Positions 1 to 8,216 are shown, numbered from the stretch's first letter. The stretch is DNA of 49,324 nt from Nonomuraea sp. MG754425 (GCF_021699195.1 NZ_SSXE01000054.1:1-49324); one strand, 5' to 3'. Program-made: numbers and translations. Notes: generated by a model from the sequence alone, not told the origin.

Positions 1-87
1 CGCCGGGCCCCGGCGGTGGCGGGTCGTGGGGGCCGGTCCTCGGGCCTCCTCGCGGCCGGGAGCCGGGACTGCGGGGACGGAGGTCAC
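1..87 (-). CDS. N-terminal fragment of a second PH-domain-type membrane protein (partial, runs off left edge)
   Basis: A reading frame starts with GTG (complement of 85-87) and stays open for 29 codons to the window edge. Its start overlaps the TGA of the PH-domain gene at 84-605 by 4 nt (GTGA), the usual sign of translational coupling. The visible residues are a Pro/Arg-rich, low-complexity N-terminus with no diagnostic motif. YdbS-type PH proteins are commonly followed by a larger YdbT-type protein with several bPH2 domains, so that is the expected identity. This is inference from context only. Confidence 0.5.
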   Translation of the reverse strand, partial: MTSVPAVPAPGREEARGPAPTTRHRRGPA

Positions 88-605
88 GTCGCGTCGTCCC
101 GGAGCTCTTCGGCCCGGTGCGCGAGCCGCTCCGCCAGTTCGGCCGCCACCCGGTAGTCGAGCCCCTTGATCGTCGAGGATCCCGCGTGGGAGGCCGTCCT
201 GATCTCCAGCGTGGCCAGCCCGAGCAGCCGCTCGAACCACCCCTGCCCCTTGTCGACCGTCTGGATGCGGCTCACGGGCACGAACACCCATTCCCTGGTC
301 AGGAACCCCGACCGGGCGTAGACGACGTCGCCGGAAAGCTCCCAGCGATGGACGAAGTACCGGACGAACGGCTCGGCCACCAGGAACGGCAGCGTCACCA
401 CCACGACCCCGACGGGCAGCAGCCACGCGTCGCGGGACAGCCACCCGGGCACCCACCACCACTGGCTGCCGTCGAACCACCGCGACACCAGCAGCGAGCC
501 GCCCAGCAGGAACACGAAGGCGACCAGCGACTCGAGCAACCAGAGCCGGATGGCCTTGGGCGAGACGCGGTTCGCCGGGTCACGCAGCGGGCCGGATGAC
601 GTCAC
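84..605 (-). CDS. PH domain-containing membrane protein (YdbS-like, bPH2 family)
   Basis: 173 aa. Two hydrophobic segments at about residues 21-42 and 60-80 are followed by a bacterial PH (bPH2) domain at about 82-165, recognisable from the 'HRWELSGDVVYARSGFLTRE' stretch and the 'PVSRIQTVDKGQGWFERLLGL' type core. Such proteins sit in the cytoplasmic membrane; the biochemical role of the family is not established, and pairing with YdbT has been linked to membrane stress and secretion. The GTG start at 605 is preceded by TAAGCT and 6 nt, so the mRNA is probably leaderless. The stop overlaps the next gene on the left (GTGA), suggesting a two-gene operon. Confidence 0.8.
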   Translation of the reverse strand: MTSSGPLRDPANRVSPKAIRLWLLESLVAFVFLLGGSLLVSRWFDGSQWWWVPGWLSRDAWLLPVGVVVVTLPFLVAEPFVRYFVHRWELSGDVVYARSGFLTREWVFVPVSRIQTVDKGQGWFERLLGLATLEIRTASHAGSSTIKGLDYRVAAELAERLAHRAEELRDDAT

Positions 606-1019
606 AAGGCCAGCTTATGGTGCGAACCCGGCAGGCGATCTGCCAGCGGGCCGACAAAGATCGCCGCCGGGGGGACACGGATGCCGTCCGGTCCAGGGCC
701 GTCGGTAAAGATCCGCCGGCCGTCCCGGCGTGTCCGCCGGGACCGGACGCGGGCCCGGTGCCATGCTCGGTGGCGGCCCGGCCGCAGGCTGTCGAGCTTG
801 GCCACGTCGGCGGCGCCACGTTCGTGCCAGCCAGGCCCGGCCAGCGTGTGACCGCACCACAGCGCGAGCGCCCTCACGCGACGTGGCAGCCGCCGTCCGC
901 ACCCCCCGAACCGCCTCCAGCAGGCCCGGCGACGCCCGCCGAGCGGACGGACTGGCTGGAAATTTCCCTCATCAGCGATGATTTCGCTCCCTGACGGAAG
1001 TCCGCACTTTCGACCGTCC
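606..1019. other. Intergenic region without a supportable gene
   Basis: 414 bases between the PH-domain gene and the mycothiol-transferase relic. The only signal I can support is the -10 box of the PH gene (612-617). The open frames here show no recognisable domain, no ribosome binding site and no conserved motif, and look like random high-GC open frames. It may hold the eroded 5' half of the relic at 1020-1381, but I cannot recognise any of it. Confidence 0.5.
612..617 (-). promoter_or_regulatory. -10 box of a leaderless promoter (PH-domain gene)
   Basis: TAAGCT on the minus strand, then 6 nt and the GTG start at 605. The distance places the transcription start at the start codon. Confidence 0.5.
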
Positions 1020-1381
1020 TGACGACGCGTCGTCACGAGCACCACCAAACCGCCTCTGCCGGTCATCGCGATGCTGGGGGAGACGATCGTGCACGGCGAG
1101 GACATCCGGCGGCGCTGGGCATTCGCCACGAGTACCCGATCGGCACCCTCACCCGGGTGGCGGAGTACTACCGGGGCTCCGACCTGGTCGTCGCCGCCCG
1201 GAAACGGATCGCCGGCCTGCGCCTCGCCGCCACCGACGGCCCCTTCAGCACGGGCTCCGGCCCGCTGGTGTCCGGCGGCACCCTGGCACTGGTGATGGCC
1301 ACGACCGGACGCTCGGCGTACTGCGCCGAACTCGACGGCGACGGCGTGCAGATCCTGCGCGATCGGCACGACACGACCTGA
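1020..1381 (+). pseudogene. Maleylpyruvate isomerase/mycothiol-dependent transferase family relic (5' truncated, frameshifted)
   Basis: Two frames together spell the C-terminal half of a TIGR03083-type (DinB/maleylpyruvate isomerase, mycothiol-dependent) protein. The first (about 1023-1113) reads 'PPLPVIAMLGETIVHGEDIRR'. The second begins inside codons around 1110 as 'LGIRHEYPIGTLTRVAEYY' and continues through 'RKRIAGLRLAATDGPFSTG' and 'LALVMATTGR' to the TGA at 1379-1381. The switch falls in cggcggcgctgggc, where family members have RRPLG, so 2 nt appear to be missing. The N-terminal half, including the first DinB helices and metal histidines, is absent. No SD or promoter is visible. The intact family uses mycothiol as thiol cofactor, which is specific to actinobacteria. 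Confidence 0.75.
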
Positions 1382-1658
1382 CCGGCGGCCCGCTACCCGG
1401 TTTCGCGAGCTGGCGCACCTGATTTTTCGCGGCGGTGCCCGTCCGAAAGCAATGTCCGTTTTGTCGAGGCGGCCGGAGCGCCCCTCCCAGGCGCGAAGCA
1501 GCAGGCGAGCGAGGCTGCCCCGGTGGGGCCGGTCCAGGGATCGGGAACGTTCCAGAGGCCGCTGATGTGGTCAAGCTCACTACGCGAATGCCATCAATCT
1601 TGCGCTTTTCGGATCCTTTACCAGCGACCGACCATCGAGAAACGGTCTGCGCACCGCC
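1382..1658. other. Intergenic region without a supportable gene
   Basis: About 280 bases between the relic and the lipoprotein gene. Nothing recognisable was found on either strand. A short frame beginning at 1435 contains a CPFC motif but has no SD and no family resemblance. Confidence 0.45.
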
Positions 1659-1668
1659 GTGAGCCGCG

Positions 1669-1674
1669 TAGCAT
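1669..1674 (+). promoter_or_regulatory. -10 box of a leaderless promoter (lipoprotein gene)
   Basis: TAGCAT, then 8 nt and the ATG at 1683. It lies downstream of the alternative GTG at 1659 and so argues against that start. Confidence 0.5.
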
Positions 1675-1682
1675 CGTCCGGC

Positions 1683-2258
1683 ATGGGGCTGTGTAGTACG
1701 GCATCACGCGTGCGACACCTCGCCGTCAGTGTGACGGCGACGGTCGTCGCGTTCTCCTTGTCGGGTTGCGCCAGCCTCAGCTTCATCGGCAGATCCCAGG
1801 CGCAGGACATCGCGGAGGTCAACGTCACCAGCCCGGAACTGCGCGAGGGCAAGCCGCTTCCCGCCGAATACTCCTGCAAGAGCGACCAGGGCAGCCCGCC
1901 GCTGCGCTGGTCCAGTCAACCGCTGTCCGAGGCCAAGTCGATCGCCATCGTGGTCGACAGCCACACGTCCGCCAGATCGGCCGTGCACTGGGTGCTCTAC
2001 GACATCCCGGCGACCACGACCGAACTGGGCCCCAACGCCGCCGCCGACCCCCCAGAGGGCACCGGGCAGGCGAAGGTGACCAGCGGCAAGGTGGGTTACG
2101 AACCGCCTTGCGAGGACGCGGCCAGCTACCGGTTCACGGTCTACACGCTGAACGGCAAGGTCGGTCTGCCGACGGGCGCCCCGCTCCCCGAGATCCTCAA
2201 GAAGATCGCCGATCAGACCATTGCCCGCGGTCGTCTCACGGTGGTGGACATCCAGTGA
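1683..2258 (+). CDS. YbhB/YbcL (PEBP, Raf kinase inhibitor-like) family lipoprotein
   Basis: 191 aa from the ATG at 1683. A lipoprotein signal peptide is clear: Arg9/Arg11, a hydrophobic stretch and lipobox LSGC with the lipidated Cys at residue 29. The rest is a phosphatidylethanolamine-binding-protein fold: 'VHWVLYDIP' and 'GYEPPCEDAASYRFTVYTL' match the conserved HWvlydIP and GY.PPCP...hrY.f.vyaL blocks, although the usual His-Arg before Tyr is replaced by Ser-Tyr-Arg. It should be anchored to the outer face of the membrane; ligand unknown. A GTG at 1659 is possible in frame, but the TAGCAT box lies downstream of it, so the shorter leaderless start is preferred. Confidence 0.85.
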   Translation: MGLCSTASRVRHLAVSVTATVVAFSLSGCASLSFIGRSQAQDIAEVNVTSPELREGKPLPAEYSCKSDQGSPPLRWSSQPLSEAKSIAIVVDSHTSARSAVHWVLYDIPATTTELGPNAAADPPEGTGQAKVTSGKVGYEPPCEDAASYRFTVYTLNGKVGLPTGAPLPEILKKIADQTIARGRLTVVDIQ

Positions 2259-2442
2259 GGGGCCGAACACGACAAGTAGTGCCGGTGTACCAATTCTTCA
2301 CGTAGGGTGTGACAACTCTCATAGTGGTCCGACACAATCAGATCCAATTGTTAGGCACTGGTGATCAAAGGGGGCAGATCGCGTTGATGGCCGCGCGATC
2401 TCATCGGTGTCAGAGGGAGGCCATGGCTTTGAGGGTGGTGCA

Positions 2443-4044
2443 ATGATCGCGGTCGTTGTGAGCTTGGTCGCTGTCGTGCTCCTCGTGCTCGTCGTCGTGG
2501 CACTGGGCATGCGCTCCATGAACAACAGGGAGAGCTCGCTTCCTCCTGAGCGGCTGAAGGAGATGGCCGAGAAGGAGGAGCAGACCCAGACCCGCTCCAC
2601 GGACCAGTTCGCGGCGCACGAGCCGCGCATGGCCAATTTCAGTCCTGACCTGACCCCGCTCGACGCGCCCAAGCCGAAATCGGTTCGCACCGGTCAGCGT
2701 GGCAAGCGCGGCGTCGACGAGTGGGGCACCCGGACCAACGACGCCGACGCCGACGACGAGCAGTTCTGGGCCAACATCCGCAGCGACGCGGACGAGGGCG
2801 GATTCGGCGCCGGGGGCACCGTGGCCGCCAGGAAGGGCGCCTCCCGCCCGGTCGAGCGTTCCGAACGTCCTGAGCGTCCCGCCGCCGAGGCCGAGCGCCC
2901 GATGGAGCGCACGGCGGAGCGGCCGGCAGAACGCCCGACCGAGCGCACGGCCGAGCGCCCGACGGAGCGGCCCGCCAAGCGCTCCCAGCGCGCCAGGCCG
3001 CGCCCCGCGGCGGCCGCCGCGAACGTCGACCCCGAGGCGACCACCATCCAGGCCCCGCTGCCGCAGCGCCAGCCCGCCGCCGCCACGGCCGGTCTCGCCG
3101 ACCTCGTCGAGCCCCAGAAGCGCACCCCCTCCCAGGCCGAACTGGCCGACCAGCGCACCATGACGTTCGCGGCGCCGACCGCCGACGTGTTGAGCATCCT
3201 CGGCGCGGGCGCCCAGCCGGTGCCCGCCCCCACGCGTCCCGAGCCGGATCCCTCGCCCCGGCCCACGCCCGTCTCCTCCAACGCCACCGCCGCCGCGTCC
3301 CCCCTTCCCTCGTCGAACGCGGTCTCGTCCAACAGCGCCTACCCGGCCGCCGGCGGCAGCGGCTCCTTCCCCGCGGTGAGCCCGACCTCCAGCGGCAGCT
3401 TCCCCGTGGCCCCCGCCGCGCCCATCCACGGCGCGCCGACGAGCGACCCGTTCCCCGCCTACGGGGGCGGCGCCGCCGACCCGCTGGAGACCACCTGGAC
3501 CCAGCGGCCCGCGAGCACCACGTCCGGCTCCTGGGCGGCCTCCCCCGACATCCTCGACGACCCGGCCCCCGCGCCCGACGCCCCCTACCCGGGGGCGACC
3601 TCGTGGCCCGCGTTCGAGCAGCCCGCCGCGCGCTCGTCCTACCCGGCCTCGTACGAGGTGCGCTCCGGCTGGGCCGTGGCCGACGACTCCGACCCGCTCA
3701 CCGGCCCCTCCCCCGCCTCCGGCACGCCGACGGTCCCCGGACGGGCCGTGTCCAACAACGCCGCCTCCCGGGCCGCGTCGGGCCCCCACGCGGCGTCCGG
3801 CCCCGTGTCCAACTACGACCTGCTGGCGGCCCCCACGTCGCCGCAGGCGGCCTCTCCGTTCGCTGCGGGCGCGTACGAGACCGGCGACATCACCACCACT
3901 CCCGCGGGGTGGCCCGAGGCCCCCTCGGCGGGCGGCGGCGCTCCTGCGGGCTGGCCGGGCCAGCCCCCGCAGCCGCACGGCACCGGCTCCGGCAGCCACC
4001 GAAGGGGCCCGGAGCAGGACTATCCGCACGACTACTACCGGTGA
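2443..4044 (+). CDS. Membrane-anchored, intrinsically disordered Pro/Ala/Ser-rich protein
   Basis: 533 aa. An N-terminal hydrophobic helix ('VVVSLVAVVLLVLVVVALGM', about residues 4-23) is followed by about 500 residues of low complexity. There is a charged stretch with repeated ERP/ERT units (about residues 150-185: ERPMERTAERPAERPTERT), then long Pro/Ala/Ser/Thr-rich tracts with recurring 'SG(S)FP' and 'NAASRAASGPHAASG' motifs. No enzymatic domain is visible. The likely topology is a short extracellular tip, one TM helix and a disordered cytoplasmic tail, as in some scaffold proteins. The start is chosen at ATG 2443 with SD gagggtgg; a GTG at 2407 would add 12 residues. I do not recognise a characterised homologue. 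Confidence 0.7.
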   Translation: MIAVVVSLVAVVLLVLVVVALGMRSMNNRESSLPPERLKEMAEKEEQTQTRSTDQFAAHEPRMANFSPDLTPLDAPKPKSVRTGQRGKRGVDEWGTRTNDADADDEQFWANIRSDADEGGFGAGGTVAARKGASRPVERSERPERPAAEAERPMERTAERPAERPTERTAERPTERPAKRSQRARPRPAAAAANVDPEATTIQAPLPQRQPAAATAGLADLVEPQKRTPSQAELADQRTMTFAAPTADVLSILGAGAQPVPAPTRPEPDPSPRPTPVSSNATAAASPLPSSNAVSSNSAYPAAGGSGSFPAVSPTSSGSFPVAPAAPIHGAPTSDPFPAYGGGAADPLETTWTQRPASTTSGSWAASPDILDDPAPAPDAPYPGATSWPAFEQPAARSSYPASYEVRSGWAVADDSDPLTGPSPASGTPTVPGRAVSNNAASRAASGPHAASGPVSNYDLLAAPTSPQAASPFAAGAYETGDITTTPAGWPEAPSAGGGAPAGWPGQPPQPHGTGSGSHRRGPEQDYPHDYYR

Positions 4045-4051
4045 TCTCCAG

Positions 4052-4067
4052 TACCCATTAATGGGTA
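4052..4067. promoter_or_regulatory. Perfect 16-bp palindrome upstream of the SulP-carbonic anhydrase gene
   Basis: TACCCATTAATGGGTA is an uninterrupted perfect dyad, AT-rich at its centre in a very GC-rich context. It lies 8 bp after the stop of the preceding gene and 55 bp before the ATG at 4123. Its position suits an operator for a dimeric regulator. It lacks a U-run, so it is less convincing as a terminator. Confidence 0.5.
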
Positions 4068-4102
4068 AAACCAGCGCGATGCCCCACTAAAGCGAGGACG
4101 AC

Positions 4103-4122
4103 GGAGCAATAGAGTTTGCTCC
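4103..4122 (+). promoter_or_regulatory. Hairpin directly before the start codon of the SulP-carbonic anhydrase gene
   Basis: GGAGCAA and TTGCTCC are perfect 7-bp arms around a 6-nt loop (tagagt), and the right arm ends at the base before the ATG. The left arm holds a GGAG, and the loop an AGAG that could serve as a weak SD. Folding of the mRNA would place the ribosome site in or next to a stem, so translational control is possible. Confidence 0.45.
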
Positions 4123-6342
4123 ATGTTCCGCGACACGCTCAGTAGCCGGGCGAGCACCCTCCGATACGATCTGCCCGCCTCGCTCGTGGTCTTCCTCGTC
4201 GCGGTGCCCCTTTCGCTGGGCATCGCGATGGCCTCCGGCGCGCCGCTGGCCGCCGGGTTGATCGCCGCCGTGGTGGGCGGCATCGTGGCCGGGGCGCTGG
4301 GCGGCTCGGCGGTGCAGGTGAGCGGTCCGGCCGCGGGCCTGTCGCTCGTGGTCGTGAATCTGGTGCACACCTACGGCTGGCGCGCCACGTGCATGATCAC
4401 GTTGCTGGCGGGGGCCGTCCAGCTCGTGCTGGGGGTGTTCAAGGCGGCCAGGGCGGCGCTGGCGGTGTCACCGGCCGTCATCCACGGCATGCTGGCGGCC
4501 GTCGGCATCCTCATCGCCCTCGCGCAACTGCACGTCGTGCTCGGCGGCAGCCCCCAGCAGTCCGCCGTCGCGAACGTGCTGGAGCTGCCCGGTCAGATCG
4601 CCGACCTGCACGGACACAAGGTGGCGGTCGGCATCCTCACGATCCTGGTGCTGGCGTTGTGGACCCGGCTGCCCAAGCGGCTGAAGGCGGTGCCCGCGCC
4701 GCTGCCCGCGCTGGCCATCGCGGCGGTGACAGCGTGGGCCTTCGGCTGGGACGTGACGCGGGTGGACCTGTCCGAGAGCCTGACCGGGTGGGCCTTCCCG
4801 GTGCTGCCGCAGGGCGACTGGCATCTCGTGGTGGCCTCGGTGTTGCTGGTGGCGCTGCTGGCCGGGTGCGAGTCACTGCTGTGCTCGGTGGCGATCGACG
4901 GGATGCACGGCGGTCGCCGGGCGGATCTGGACCAGGAGCTGACCGGCCAGGGCGTGGCGAACATGGTCGCCGGCGCGCTCGGCGGCCTGCCCGTCGCCGG
5001 GGTGATCGTGCGGAGCACGGCGAACGTGCAGGCGGGCGCGCGCAGCCGCTGGTCGACGATCCTGCACGGGGTGTGGGTGCTGGTGTTCGCGGTCGGGTTC
5101 GGCTGGTCGATCACGCTGATCCCGCTGGAGGCGCTGGCGGCGCTGCTGGTGTTCATCGGCGTGCAGATGGTGAACCTGGGCCACGTCAAGAAGGTGCACG
5201 GGCACGGCGAGGTGCCGGTGTACGTGATGACGATGGCCGCCGTGATCCTGCTCGGGCTGGCCGAAGGGATACTGGCGGGGCTGGCGCTGGCCGCGCTGCT
5301 CGCGCTGCGCCGCCTGACCTGGGTGACGGTGCTCAAGCGGGAGGACCGCGACGGCCGCCTGCACGTCACGATCTCGGGGTCGCTGACGTTCCTGGGGGTG
5401 CCCCGGCTGACCCACGAGCTGCGGACGATCCCCACCGGCGCGGCCGTGGACCTCGACCTGAACATCGACTTCATGGACAACGGCGCCTTCGAGGCCCTCC
5501 ACTCCTGGCGGCTGGACCACGAGCGGATGGGCGGCACGGTCGCCATCGACGAACTGCACGACGAGTGGTACACGCTGGCGGCCAGCGGGGCGCGCACGTT
5601 CCCCGCCAAGTCGCCGCCGAAGGTGCCGGACCGCTGGTGGCTGCCGTGGGCGCAGCGCCGCCACCGTGACGAGCCGGCCACCACCACCCCGGACGGAACG
5701 CCGGAGTGCCTGCTCACGGCCGGGGCGCGCGAGTACCACCGGCACACCGCGCCGCTGGTGCGGCCGATCTTCACCGAGCTGGCCCGCAAGCAGCAGCCGT
5801 CGCACCTGTTCATCACGTGCGCCGACTCCAGGATCGTGCCCAGCCTGATCACCGCGAGCGGGCCGGGTGACCTGTTCACCGTGCGCAACATCGGCAACCT
5901 GGTGCCGCGCAGGGGCTCCGAGCCGCGCGACGACTCGGTGGTGGCGGCGGTCGAGTACGCGACGCAGGTGCTGGGCGTGCGCACGATCACGGTGTGCGGG
6001 CACTCGGGCTGCGGGGCGATGGCCGGGGTGCTGAGCGGCGGGGTGCAGGCGGGCAGCCTGCCGGGGTTGCGCAGGTGGCTGCGGCACGGGAGCCACAGCC
6101 TGGCCACGTTCATCGAGACCGAGGGTGACCGGCTGCACGGCGGGGCGCTCGACGTGTTGTGCCGGGTCAACGTGCAGCAGCAGCTCGAGAACCTGCGCAC
6201 CTACCGGAAGGTGGACGAGCAGGTGCGGGCGGGCACGCTGGAGCTGGTGGGGCTGTTCTTCGACATCGGCTCGGCACGGGTGCACATGGTGCCGCCGCTG
6301 CGCCCCGCGACGCCTGCCAGGACGTTCGACGCCATGGACTGA
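4123..6342 (+). CDS. SulP (SLC26) family anion transporter fused to a beta-carbonic anhydrase
   Basis: 739 aa. Residues 1 to about 395 form the polytopic SulP transport domain ('AVPLSLGIAMASGAP' TM1 and 'VSGPAAGLSLVVV' TM3 signatures). A STAS-like domain follows at about 400-485 ('LHVTISGSLTFLGVPRL'), then a beta-class carbonic anhydrase at about 515-725. Its zinc site is complete: Cys566 with the Asp568-Arg570 dyad in 'TCADSR', and His627/Cys630 in 'CGHSGCGA'. SulP-carbonic anhydrase fusions are a known bacterial arrangement, thought to couple bicarbonate transport with CO2/HCO3- interconversion at the inner face of the membrane; the substrate here is inferred. Two dyads in the leader (4052-4067, 4103-4122) suggest regulation. 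Expected to act alone. Confidence 0.9.
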   Translation: MFRDTLSSRASTLRYDLPASLVVFLVAVPLSLGIAMASGAPLAAGLIAAVVGGIVAGALGGSAVQVSGPAAGLSLVVVNLVHTYGWRATCMITLLAGAVQLVLGVFKAARAALAVSPAVIHGMLAAVGILIALAQLHVVLGGSPQQSAVANVLELPGQIADLHGHKVAVGILTILVLALWTRLPKRLKAVPAPLPALAIAAVTAWAFGWDVTRVDLSESLTGWAFPVLPQGDWHLVVASVLLVALLAGCESLLCSVAIDGMHGGRRADLDQELTGQGVANMVAGALGGLPVAGVIVRSTANVQAGARSRWSTILHGVWVLVFAVGFGWSITLIPLEALAALLVFIGVQMVNLGHVKKVHGHGEVPVYVMTMAAVILLGLAEGILAGLALAALLALRRLTWVTVLKREDRDGRLHVTISGSLTFLGVPRLTHELRTIPTGAAVDLDLNIDFMDNGAFEALHSWRLDHERMGGTVAIDELHDEWYTLAASGARTFPAKSPPKVPDRWWLPWAQRRHRDEPATTTPDGTPECLLTAGAREYHRHTAPLVRPIFTELARKQQPSHLFITCADSRIVPSLITASGPGDLFTVRNIGNLVPRRGSEPRDDSVVAAVEYATQVLGVRTITVCGHSGCGAMAGVLSGGVQAGSLPGLRRWLRHGSHSLATFIETEGDRLHGGALDVLCRVNVQQQLENLRTYRKVDEQVRAGTLELVGLFFDIGSARVHMVPPLRPATPARTFDAMD

Positions 6343-6384
6343 GCATTGGAGGCATGCTGGAGGGAACCGTTCTGAGAGGGTCCG

Positions 6385-7020
6385 ATGTCGCGACAGTCCG
6401 ATTTCCAGCATCCCCGCTTCGCGCAGGCCTACGCACGGGTGGCAGAGCTCGTGGACCAGCGGGGCGCGTACGAGCACCGGCGGCTGCTGCTGGAGGGGGC
6501 CGAGGGGCGGGTGATCGAGGTCGGGGCCGGCAACGGCCGCAACTTCGCCCACTACCCGGCGGCGGTGACGGAGGTCGTGGCCGTCGAGCCGGAGGACACC
6601 CTGCGCCGGCTCGCCATGAAGCAGGCCGGGTCGGCTCCGGTGCCGGTGACGGTGCTGCCCGGACACGCGGAGGCGCTGCCCGCCGACGACGGCTCCTTCG
6701 ACGTCGCGGTGGTGTCGCTGGTGCTGTGCTCGGTGCCGTCGCAACCGCGGGCGCTGGCGGAGATCGCGCGGGTGCTCAGGCCCGGCGGGCAACTGCGCTT
6801 CTACGAGCACGTACGCTCGCCGAACCCGGCGTTCGGCCTGCTGGCGGACGTCGTCACGCCGGTGTGGCGGCGGCTGGCGGGCGGCTGCCGGCCGAACCGG
6901 GACACGCTCGGGGCGATCCGGCGGGCCGGGTTCGAGGTGGTGGAGTCGGACCGGTTCGGCTTCGCGCCGCAGCCCGGCGTGCCGCGGCTGACGCACGTCC
7001 TCGGGTACGCCCGGCGGTAG
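6385..7020 (+). CDS. Class I SAM-dependent methyltransferase
   Basis: 211 aa. A Rossmann-type methyltransferase (Methyltransf_11): motif I 'VIEVGAGNG' at residues 43-51, the acidic post-I strand 'VVAVEPED', and 'DVAVVSLVLCSVPSQ' plus 'EIARVLRPGGQLRFYEH' for motifs IV-V. SD gagaggg precedes ATG 6385. The substrate is not evident; relatives act on small molecules or lipids such as phospholipids and quinones. It lies 42 nt after the transporter gene in the same direction, so it may be cotranscribed. Its TAG is immediately followed by the complement of the opposing gene's stop, so the two genes abut with no spacer. Confidence 0.85.
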   Translation: MSRQSDFQHPRFAQAYARVAELVDQRGAYEHRRLLLEGAEGRVIEVGAGNGRNFAHYPAAVTEVVAVEPEDTLRRLAMKQAGSAPVPVTVLPGHAEALPADDGSFDVAVVSLVLCSVPSQPRALAEIARVLRPGGQLRFYEHVRSPNPAFGLLADVVTPVWRRLAGGCRPNRDTLGAIRRAGFEVVESDRFGFAPQPGVPRLTHVLGYARR

Positions 7021-7641
7021 CTACCACATCACGTCGTGGCGGACGATCACCAAGGCCGCGATCAGCGGCAGGCCGAGGGCGGCGATCGCCAGGTACAACA
7101 ATTCCCGCCCCCGGTCCCAGAAAGCGCGTTTCCTCGTCACGAACCATTTGAACGCCGACGCGCCGGCCACCACGCTCACGATCAGTTGCATGGCGGCGTA
7201 CGTCCACAGCGCACTGGCCCATTCCGCGCGGGGTGTGGTGGGCCAGGTGTTCATGAAACCTTCGAGATCCACCACGTTGTAGACGACGATCGCGCCCAGG
7301 AATGCCTGCACGCCCAACGCCCAGAGGGGCGCTGCTTCCGACGCGGTGTCCTCGCCTACCCTCGCCGCGTTGTCCGAGAAAAGCGGAGCGCTAGCGGCGG
7401 GGGTGTCCGGCTCTCTTTCCGGCGTCGCCGCAAGGAGCGGCTCGGCGGCGGCCGCAGGCGGTTTCCGGGAATCGGCCGGCGGCGGGGCCGCCGCTTCTTC
7501 CCGAGCCTCTTTCTCGCCCTCCATGGCGTCCTGCCTGCGCCGTTGTTCCTCGGCCAGGCGGACCTGCCGGTAGGCGAAATAGAGCTGCGGCACACCGAGC
7601 CCGAGCGCGACCACCAGCCCGACCAGGGCCGCGGAGTCCAT
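7021..7641 (-). CDS. Hypothetical membrane protein with N-terminal helix and C-terminal TM region
   Basis: 206 aa from ATG 7641. Features in order: a TM helix at about 4-24 ('LVGLVVALGLGVPQLYFAY'), a charged coiled-coil-like stretch ('RLAEEQRRRQDAMEGEKEARE'), a Pro/Ala-rich linker to about residue 105, and about three further hydrophobic segments (about 110-130, 148-168, 185-202). No catalytic motif is seen and I recognise no family. A longer frame reaches 7713, but the ATG at 7641 fits the hydrophobic start better and has CACTGT 6 nt upstream. It is divergent from the membrane protein at 7707. Confidence 0.6.
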   Translation of the reverse strand: MDSAALVGLVVALGLGVPQLYFAYRQVRLAEEQRRRQDAMEGEKEAREEAAAPPPADSRKPPAAAAEPLLAATPEREPDTPAASAPLFSDNAARVGEDTASEAAPLWALGVQAFLGAIVVYNVVDLEGFMNTWPTTPRAEWASALWTYAAMQLIVSVVAGASAFKWFVTRKRAFWDRGRELLYLAIAALGLPLIAALVIVRHDVMW

Positions 7642-7694
7642 ACCGCTACAGTGGCCCGCGCTGCCCGGGCGGCGCAAGCGGGTTCTCCGAGGCG

Positions 7695-7700
7695 TAACAT
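7695..7700 (+). promoter_or_regulatory. -10 box of a leaderless promoter (membrane protein at 7707)
   Basis: TAACAT, then 6 nt and ATG 7707. Confidence 0.5.
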
Positions 7701-7706
7701 CCCGCC

Positions 7707-8216
7707 ATGGCATCGCAGGTGATCGGTTATCTCGAGGCGTGGTCGCTCTGGTCGGACGGCGTGGACATCAAATCGCGTGTCCTGTGGGGGCTGGAGATCT
7801 ACTGGTGGGCGCGGATGGCCAAGGTCGCGGCGCTGCTCGGCGGTCTGGCCATCCTCACCGACATCGTCGGGACGAAGCGCCTGCAGGAATGGCTCGCCAC
7901 CCTGCGGAAACCGACCGAGTCGATTCTGATGGTGACGGTCGCCGTCCTGTGCCTGGTGCTGCCGTTCGCCCTTCCGTTTGTCGCCACCTCGATTCTTCCG
8001 CGAGATCTCGGATTGCTGACCCTCGTGCTCGTTCCTGTCGGGCTGGCGATCGGCGCGTACATTCTCGACAGTTTCATCAAAGGAAAGGGGCGTCCGCTCG
8101 GGGCGATCGCCAGGGTGGTCAAGCTGACCGAGCACGGCGTGTTCGTCCAGTTCGTGAGAATAACCAGCCTGCTCCTGGTGATCGCGGCCTTCCATTTCGA
8201 CTTCCTCGCAAGCTGA
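7707..8216 (+). CDS. Hypothetical small integral membrane protein
   Basis: 169 aa with about four hydrophobic segments: near 38-54 ('AKVAALLGGLAILTDIVG'), 72-92 ('ILMVTVAVLCLVLPFALPF'), 100-120 ('LGLLTLVLVPVGLAIGAYIL') and 148-165. The loop after TM1 ('TKRLQEWLATLRKPTES') is basic. No enzymatic motif or recognised family. Transcribed divergently from the membrane protein at 7021-7641 with only 65 bp between starts, so the two may be coregulated. The leaderless promoter at 7695-7700 fixes the start. Confidence 0.6.
   Translation: MASQVIGYLEAWSLWSDGVDIKSRVLWGLEIYWWARMAKVAALLGGLAILTDIVGTKRLQEWLATLRKPTESILMVTVAVLCLVLPFALPFVATSILPRDLGLLTLVLVPVGLAIGAYILDSFIKGKGRPLGAIARVVKLTEHGVFVQFVRITSLLLVIAAFHFDFLAS

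Noticed and set aside
2423..2446. Seven-codon leader ORF (MALRVVQ) overlapping the ATG at 2443 as ATGA
   Set aside because: Its SD would sit only 2 nt from the ATG, too close for initiation; the gagggtgg motif fits ATG 2443 itself.
2410..4029. 539-codon open frame on the minus strand
   Set aside because: Antisense shadow of the disordered membrane protein: Gly/Arg-rich translation, no domain, no SD.
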